From assembly GCA_018609945.1 (NCBI GenBank), contig JAHENO010000168.1:1-25706 (forward strand): a DNA stretch of 25,706 nt. The letters are read 5' to 3'. Below are positions 21,135 through 25,706 of this stretch, piece after piece. The notes beneath the pieces are model-generated. The model saw only the letters and a list, made by a program, of their open reading frames with translations. It did not search any database and was not told the DNA's origin. The stretch is from Haloarculaceae archaeon. GTDB lineage: Archaea; Halobacteriota; Halobacteria; Halobacteriales; Haloarculaceae. The translations under genes and the position numbers were made by a program. Numbering within the stretch: the first letter of the stretch is position 1; each line of letters opens with the position of its first letter.

Positions 21135-23972
21135 TTACCAGAACGACCGGGTGCGTGCGTACTCCCGCTCGCGCTCGAGGATGTCCCGGTAGAACTCCTC
21201 CTCGTTTTCGCGGAGCCTGTTGATGACGCGCGCGGCGTTCCGGGGACCGACGCCCCGGGCAGCGAGCGCGATGACTGCCTGCTTGCCGTGGCTCTGGACG
21301 AGGCTCGCCGACCGGTGGGCCCGCTCGGTCGCGTTCTCCTGTTCGTCGTCTTTCTCGTCGGCACGGACCGCCCGGACCGTCTCCTCGTCCCAGGGATTGA
21401 GCGCAGCGATCCGGGTCGACTCACACTCCGGACAGGTGGGCTGGTCGCGCACGCGCCTGACCGTCCGCCGGGTGGTCCAGTCCTCGCAGTGCAGGCACAT
21501 GAGGATGACGCGGTCGCTCCGGATGCGCTCCTTGACCGTCTGGATGACGCTCGCGTCGGCGTTCTCGGGGGTCAGCAGTTCCTGTCCCGACCCACGGCCG
21601 CCGGTTCCCAGCGGCGTGTGCCCGCCGACCGTCTCGACGGCCAGTTCACCGTCCTGGATCCGCCGGAGGACGCGACTCGTGCCCTCGACGTCGAGTTCCT
21701 CGTGGAGCAGTTCCCGCACGGCCTCCTCGTAGACGGGCGTGTCCGCCAGCGCGTCGAGCAGGCGGTCGCGGCCGAACCGCGAGCGAGCGTCGCCCCGCCA
21801 GCGCTTGAGCGTCCCGAACGTGGCCGCGACGTGGGCGAGCGTGAACTTCAGCGCGTCGGCGTGTTTCAGGCTGAGTTCGATCAACCCACGGACGTGGTCG
21901 GGGTCGGTCCCCTCCAGCACGTCGACGAGGTCCGACGCCGCGACCCCGCGGGGCACGTCTAGTTCCACGCGGTAGGGGTCGGCCTCCATCCCGACCGACG
22001 AGCCCGTCCGCTGGCCGAGCAGGGCTGCCAGCAGCCGTCCCAGCGTTTCGTTTACCTTGTGTCCGAAGCAGGCGTTCACCACCACGGACCCGTCCGAGAA
22101 CTCCACCACAACAGTGTCGTCTGTCGGCACCGGCGCGTCGTTCTCGGCGTGGTCGGTCAGGGTCGACAGGCCCGCTTCGATGGTCGTCGCGTCGACATCG
22201 TAGCGTCGCTGGAGGTCCCGTGCGACCGCGTCCGTGGGTGTACCGCCACGGAGTTGCTGGCCTGCGACGGCCCGCATCTCGCCGACCTCCTGTGCGACCT
22301 GCTCGGGCACGGGAATCTCCCGACCGGTCCACGAGGGGACCTCGCCGGCGGGGTCCTCGATGGGCGAGACGGTGACCACCTCGTCTTCCTCGTCGATCTC
22401 GGTGATCCGCCACATCTCGCCGCGCTGGACGAACACCTCGCCGGGAGCGGCGAAGGTGACCACGAACCGCTCGTCGAGGGTCCCGATTTGCGTGCCGCTG
22501 GCGACGTCCTCGACGTCGTAGGTCGCCTCGTCGGGGATCATCGAGAGGTTCCGGTAGAAGTACTGCCAGGTACCACGGCGCTTCTCGATGGTGTCCGACT
22601 CCTCGTCGAGCCAGACGACGCGGTTGCCCGCGAGTTCACGCACCACGGACTTGAACTGCGCTTCGGTGAGATCCCGGAATGGGTAGGCGCGGGTCACGAC
22701 GTCGTAGGCGCGCATCGCCCGGATTTCCCCGAAATCCATCACCAGCCCGGCGACCTGGTTGGCGACGGTGTCGAGACTGCCCTCGTGGATGTGTGCCGGT
22801 TCGACCTCGCCGGCGCGGGCCTGGCGGGTGATCGCCAGGGATTCGAGGATGTCGTCGGGGTGGCTGGTCACGACCGTTCCCGAGGAGACGAGATCCCTGC
22901 GGTGGCCGGCCCGGCCCACCCGCTGGAGGAGCCGGCAGACCTGCCGCGGGCTGTTGTACTGGACCACGTGGTCGACGTGGCCGACGTCGATCCCGAGTTC
23001 CATCGACGAGGTGCACAGCAGCGCGTCCAGTTCGCCTTGCTTGAACCCGGTTTCGACGTCGACGCGGGCGTCGCGGGCCAGCGAACCGTGGTGGATACCG
23101 ACGTCGGTGCCGTACTCCTTGAGTCGCGAGCCGAGCGCCTCGGCGGTCTGGCGGGTGTTGACGAACACGAGCGTCGCCTCGTGAGTGGCGACGATTTCGT
23201 CGATTGCCCGGACGTGGCTGGCGATTTCGGCGTCGGTCACGAGTTCCCGGGCGAGCGCCTCGTCAGCGTCGGTGACTTCCGGACAGCGCACGTCAATGTC
23301 GAGGGCGCTCCCGACGTCGACCTCGACGACCGCACAGCCGCGGTCGCCAGTGAGAAACTGGCCGATTTCGTCGGGGTCGCCGACGGTCGCCGAGAGGCCG
23401 ATCCGCTGGAGGGGCCCGGCGAGTTCGCGAAGTCGCTCCAGCCCGACGGTCAACTGTGCGCCGCGTTTCGAGGTGGCGAGTTCGTGTATCTCGTCGACGA
23501 CGACGTGATCGACGTCAGCGAGCGCCCGGCGGAGTTTCTCGCCGGTCAGGACCGCCTGCAGCGTCTCGGGCGTGGTGACCAGCACGTCCGGCGGATCGTC
23601 GGCCTGTTGCTGACGGCGGTAGTCGGTGGTGTCGCCGTGGCGAACGCCGATAGCGAGGTCGAGTTGCTCTCCCCACCAGTCGAGGCGCTCGCGCATGTCG
23701 CGGTTGAGCGCGCGTAACGGCGTCACGTACAGCGCGCCGATCCCGAACCGCTCGGTGCCCGCGAGGGCGTCGAAGACCGGCAACATCGCCGTCTCGGTCT
23801 TGCCGCTCCCGGTGGGCGCGACGACGAGTGCGTTCTCCCCTGCCGCCAGGGGGTCGAGTGCGCGTCGCTGTGGCTCGGTCGGGGTGGCGAACCCTCGCTC
23901 CGAGAGCGCCTCGCGCACCGCGGGGCCGAGTGTTTCGAAGGCCGCCGGGCCCACGGCCTCGCCGTCGCTCAT
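21135..23972 (-). CDS. lhr: Lhr-family DEAD/DEAH superfamily 2 helicase
   Basis: 945 aa, the size of archaeal Lhr. Helicase motifs: Q-motif region ATPTEPQRRAL, motif I APTGSGKTE (52-60), motif II DEIH (160-163), motif III SAT (194-196), motif IV region FVNTRQTAEALG, and motif VI QRVGRAGHR (350-358). The winged-helix and Lhr-specific domain 4 follow. At the C-terminus Cys826, Cys829, Cys847 and Cys850 (CLHC ... CPEC) form a likely zinc site. Lhr unwinds DNA, DNA:RNA hybrids or RNA with 3'-5' polarity and is linked to repair and RNA metabolism. ATG at 23972 is preferred over the GTG at 23975. The TATA-like GCTTAATCG (23995-24003) fits it. Transcribed toward the CBS gene. Confidence 0.94.
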   Translation of the reverse strand: MSDGEAVGPAAFETLGPAVREALSERGFATPTEPQRRALDPLAAGENALVVAPTGSGKTETAMLPVFDALAGTERFGIGALYVTPLRALNRDMRERLDWWGEQLDLAIGVRHGDTTDYRRQQQADDPPDVLVTTPETLQAVLTGEKLRRALADVDHVVVDEIHELATSKRGAQLTVGLERLRELAGPLQRIGLSATVGDPDEIGQFLTGDRGCAVVEVDVGSALDIDVRCPEVTDADEALARELVTDAEIASHVRAIDEIVATHEATLVFVNTRQTAEALGSRLKEYGTDVGIHHGSLARDARVDVETGFKQGELDALLCTSSMELGIDVGHVDHVVQYNSPRQVCRLLQRVGRAGHRRDLVSSGTVVTSHPDDILESLAITRQARAGEVEPAHIHEGSLDTVANQVAGLVMDFGEIRAMRAYDVVTRAYPFRDLTEAQFKSVVRELAGNRVVWLDEESDTIEKRRGTWQYFYRNLSMIPDEATYDVEDVASGTQIGTLDERFVVTFAAPGEVFVQRGEMWRITEIDEEDEVVTVSPIEDPAGEVPSWTGREIPVPEQVAQEVGEMRAVAGQQLRGGTPTDAVARDLQRRYDVDATTIEAGLSTLTDHAENDAPVPTDDTVVVEFSDGSVVVNACFGHKVNETLGRLLAALLGQRTGSSVGMEADPYRVELDVPRGVAASDLVDVLEGTDPDHVRGLIELSLKHADALKFTLAHVAATFGTLKRWRGDARSRFGRDRLLDALADTPVYEEAVRELLHEELDVEGTSRVLRRIQDGELAVETVGGHTPLGTGGRGSGQELLTPENADASVIQTVKERIRSDRVILMCLHCEDWTTRRTVRRVRDQPTCPECESTRIAALNPWDEETVRAVRADEKDDEQENATERAHRSASLVQSHGKQAVIALAARGVGPRNAARVINRLRENEEEFYRDILEREREYARTRSFW

Positions 23973-23994
23973 CACCCCCGGTAGGCGTCTCGCC

Positions 23995-24003
23995 CGATTA
24001 AGC
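23995..24003 (-). promoter_or_regulatory. TATA box of lhr
   Basis: Minus-strand GCTTAATCG lies 23-31 nt before the ATG at 23972, which suits a leaderless mRNA. Confidence 0.5.
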
Positions 24004-24043
24004 GCGTCGGGTTGGCTGGAGGTGGTGGCTCGCGCGCCGTCTC

Positions 24044-24124
24044 ATACGGAGTGCTGTCGCTATTTTCTAGTCCGACCGCACGATATCTGCGGTCGATTCG
24101 GTACAGAACTACAGCAATCCGTAT
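24044..24124. repeat. Palindromic element E3 (81 bp, 14-bp inverted repeats)
   Basis: Arms ATACGGAGTGCTGT (24044-24057) and ACAGCAATCCGTAT (24111-24124), 13 of 14 pairing. An inner perfect hairpin CGACCGCA/TGCGGTCG (24073-24080 with 24088-24095) has a 7-nt loop containing GATATC. Spacing is exactly symmetric (14+15+8 | 7 | 8+15+14). On the minus strand TACCG at offset 22 is followed by an ATCGACCG run, as in E1. It starts 6 bp beyond the UspA stop. Confidence 0.85.
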
Positions 24125-24130
24125 CAGCCG

Positions 24131-24514
24131 TTATTCCTCGACTTGTGTTACGGTGACTACGGGGACGTCAGAATTGAGCAACACGAGTTGCGTGACGCTC
24201 CCGAACAACACCTTCCCGACGGGAGTCCGCTTGCGCGAACCGAGAACGAGATAGTCGGCGTCGACATCGTCGGCTGTGCTCAGTATCTGATGTGCAGGAT
24301 TCCCTATCCGAACGCTGATAGTTGCCATCTCCGGGTCCTCAAGCGCAGCGTCGACGGTCGCTTCAGTGGCTTGCTCGGCTTCCTCGACGTCCTGTTCGCT
24401 GGGAACGACAGAGAGGACAACCAGGCGTTTCCCTAACCCTGACGCAAGCTCTGCTCCTTCCGACACGATCTCTTCGCTCCCCGATTCGTTGTCGATCGCT
24501 GTGAGTACTGTCAT
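24131..24514 (-). CDS. Universal stress protein (UspA-like)
   Basis: 127 aa, a little shorter than the usual 140-150. MTVLTAIDNESGSEEIVSEG opens the alpha/beta fold. The nucleotide-binding loop is LVLGSRKRTPVGKVLFGSVTQ (about 94-114), the G-x2-G-x9-G-S/T pattern with its first Gly replaced, and the last strand is VPVVTV. The family binds ATP or related ligands and responds to stress. By my hand count the region is about 57 percent GC, against roughly 68-70 percent on either side, so it may have been acquired by transfer. The frame reaches 24541, but the TATA region at about 24541-24550 fits a start at 24514. Confidence 0.85.
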   Translation of the reverse strand: MTVLTAIDNESGSEEIVSEGAELASGLGKRLVVLSVVPSEQDVEEAEQATEATVDAALEDPEMATISVRIGNPAHQILSTADDVDADYLVLGSRKRTPVGKVLFGSVTQLVLLNSDVPVVTVTQVEE

Positions 24515-24557
24515 ACACGCCGAACTACAACGACTGTCCACTGAATGATTTTCCTCA

Positions 24558-24574
24558 TTCCCAGAAGCTGGGAA
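24558..24574. promoter_or_regulatory. Inverted repeat upstream of uspA (operator or terminator)
   Basis: TTCCCAG, loop AAG, CTGGGAA: perfect 7-bp arms. It lies just upstream of the likely uspA TATA region (about 24541-24550), where an operator would sit. It is also just 3' of the stop of the upstream gene, where it could form a terminator hairpin. The sequence does not decide. Confidence 0.45.
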
Positions 24575-24586
24575 AAGTCACTCGAG

Positions 24587-25706
24587 TTAGTTCGGTGTCT
24601 CCGATGTTTCGTCTGGGAGCTTCCATCCCCGACGCTGCAGGACTGATTGGAATCCCGGGTCGTCGAGTGACACCGGTTCGAGGTACGTCCCGACGCGCTC
24701 GCGGATCCACCACTGGCCGGTCTCGGCCCGCGTTTCGGGGTCGGCGAACTCGTAGCGATAGCGCAACGCTCGGACCTGACGCGGTGGTTCGCTGGGAAAC
24801 GGATTCGTGCGGAGCAGTCCCAGGGTCGCCTCGTCGCCGGCCAGCAGTTTCGCGGCCAGGTTGTAGAACCAGCGGTGCCGGCGCGGCGAGGCGGTCATCG
24901 CCGCGAACCACAGTTGCCAGTCCAGCCGCAGGTGGTAGGGCGCGACCTGTGGCGGCCGCCGGGCGGGGTCGGTCGGCTTGCCCTTGAACGTGTAGGTCTG
25001 CCACTCGGTGTCGGCCGTGACCGTCTCCTCGTCGGTGCCCTGGAGGACGACCTCGTAGCGGGTCTCGGTGATCGACCCGAACGCGCCGTAGGTGTTGACG
25101 AGGTGCAGCGGGTCGAACGCGGCGTTCATCCGCTGACCCGACGAGACCATGTTCCTGACGGGGTAGTAGCTCAGGAGAACGACGAGCGCGGCCAGGAGCG
25201 CACTCGCGGCGAACAGGGGCGTCGAGACCGGCGCTGACGCGGGAACGGTGACTGGCAGGACGGCGGTCACGGTCCCGTCACCCAGCGTGCTGACCGCGAG
25301 GACGACAGTCAGCCAGTTCAGCCACGAGAAGTTCCCCGTGACGATGAGCCACCCCTGGAAGGCGATGGTGACCAGGCCAGCAATCGCGGCGACCGGCTGG
25401 GGGGCAAAATACAGGAAGGGTACCAGCACCTCGGCGACGTGGTTGACGGCGACGCCAAAGCGATGGACCCGCGTCGGCAGGTGATGGGCGTACCAGCTGA
25501 CGGGATTCGGCATCGGCTGGGTCTCGTAGTGGTACTCGAGGCACGTGAGATCGCGCCAGCAGGAATCCCCGCGGAGTTTGATGAGACCGGCGCCGAACAT
25601 GTTGCGAAAGAGCAGCCACCGGAACAGCCAGATCACGACGACCGGCGCGGCCACGTCGGGCGCCCCGAGGAAGATGGCGAGAAATCCGGCCTCCAGGAGC
25701 ATCGAC
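24587..25706 (-). CDS. Lipase-maturation-factor-family membrane protein (5' partial)
   Basis: 373 residues are visible; the frame is still open at the right edge, and the Met at 25702 is internal judging by homologues. The N-terminal half has several membrane segments (LLEAGFLAIFLGAP, WLFRWLLFRNMFGAGLIKLRGDSCWRDLTCL, and others). Then comes the soluble C-terminal part with AFDPLHLVNTYGAFGSITETRYEVVLQGT, FKGKPTDPARRPPQVAPYHLRLDWQLWFAAM and PFPSEPPRQVRALRYRYEFADP. This matches the lipase maturation factor (LMF1) family, in which animal proteins help lipases fold in the ER. Haloarchaeal members are common, but their substrate is unknown. It precedes uspA by 72 bp. No lipase gene is in the window. 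Confidence 0.88.
   Translation of the reverse strand, partial: SMLLEAGFLAIFLGAPDVAAPVVVIWLFRWLLFRNMFGAGLIKLRGDSCWRDLTCLEYHYETQPMPNPVSWYAHHLPTRVHRFGVAVNHVAEVLVPFLYFAPQPVAAIAGLVTIAFQGWLIVTGNFSWLNWLTVVLAVSTLGDGTVTAVLPVTVPASAPVSTPLFAASALLAALVVLLSYYPVRNMVSSGQRMNAAFDPLHLVNTYGAFGSITETRYEVVLQGTDEETVTADTEWQTYTFKGKPTDPARRPPQVAPYHLRLDWQLWFAAMTASPRRHRWFYNLAAKLLAGDEATLGLLRTNPFPSEPPRQVRALRYRYEFADPETRAETGQWWIRERVGTYLEPVSLDDPGFQSVLQRRGWKLPDETSETPN

Noticed and set aside
22059..23717. 552-residue plus-strand frame opposite lhr
   Set aside because: Low-complexity Asp/Gly/Val/Arg composition and no domain; lhr on the other strand has complete helicase motifs.

Overview
The window is ordinary chromosomal DNA of a haloarchaeon (class Halobacteria). 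It is GC-rich, its proteins are acidic, and TATA boxes often sit about 25-30 nt before the start codon, as expected for leaderless mRNAs. Its gene set is typical of the group: a double TatC (TatCt), DUF424, DUF5813, stand-alone RAM-domain proteins beside TrkA, an archaeal Lhr helicase and a Tat-type lipoprotein. The genus cannot be fixed from the sequence; a Haloarcula-like relative is only a guess. Genes are tightly packed and no provirus, CRISPR array or transposase is visible.

Layout. Positions 1-2275: the end of a TctA/DUF112-type permease, then a TPR protein and DUF424 in one direction. Positions 2375-8002: sufS, tatCt, a small convergent membrane gene, a renalase-like flavoprotein and a cyclophilin. 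Positions 8070-14325 (minus): a complete dipeptide/oligopeptide ABC transporter operon, read as binding lipoprotein, two permeases and two ATPases. It has a strong promoter at 14373-14382. Positions 14581-15235: tRNA-Leu(UAA) and a DUF5813 gene. Positions 15279-16512: trkA with a RAM-domain gene, and a paralogous RAM gene diverging from it. Positions 16637-17661: a small membrane protein, a cold-shock protein and a cupin. Positions 17768-20317: a MutS-like ATPase and a YqhA/UPF0114 membrane protein. Positions 20426-23972: a 60-aa membrane protein, a two-CBS protein and the Lhr helicase. Positions 24131-25706: a short UspA-like protein and the C-terminal part of a lipase-maturation-factor-like membrane protein that runs off the window.

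How genes may work together. The transporter's binding protein carries a twin-arginine and lipobox signal, so it should be exported by a Tat system such as the TatCt encoded in the same window. SufS supplies sulfur for Fe-S clusters. The TrkA/RAM cluster looks like potassium-uptake control. CspA, Lhr, the MutS-like ATPase, the cyclophilin and UspA are housekeeping or stress functions.

The most unexpected structure is a set of three related palindromic elements (17689-17768, 19582-19690, 24044-24124). Each has 14-16 bp terminal inverted repeats beginning ATA, an inner hairpin, and a position just 3' of a minus-strand gene. The arms differ between copies yet stay self-complementary. Two copies have near-identical length and share an inner motif at the same offset. 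They look like a haloarchaeal MITE-like or structured-RNA family that ordinary annotation would miss.
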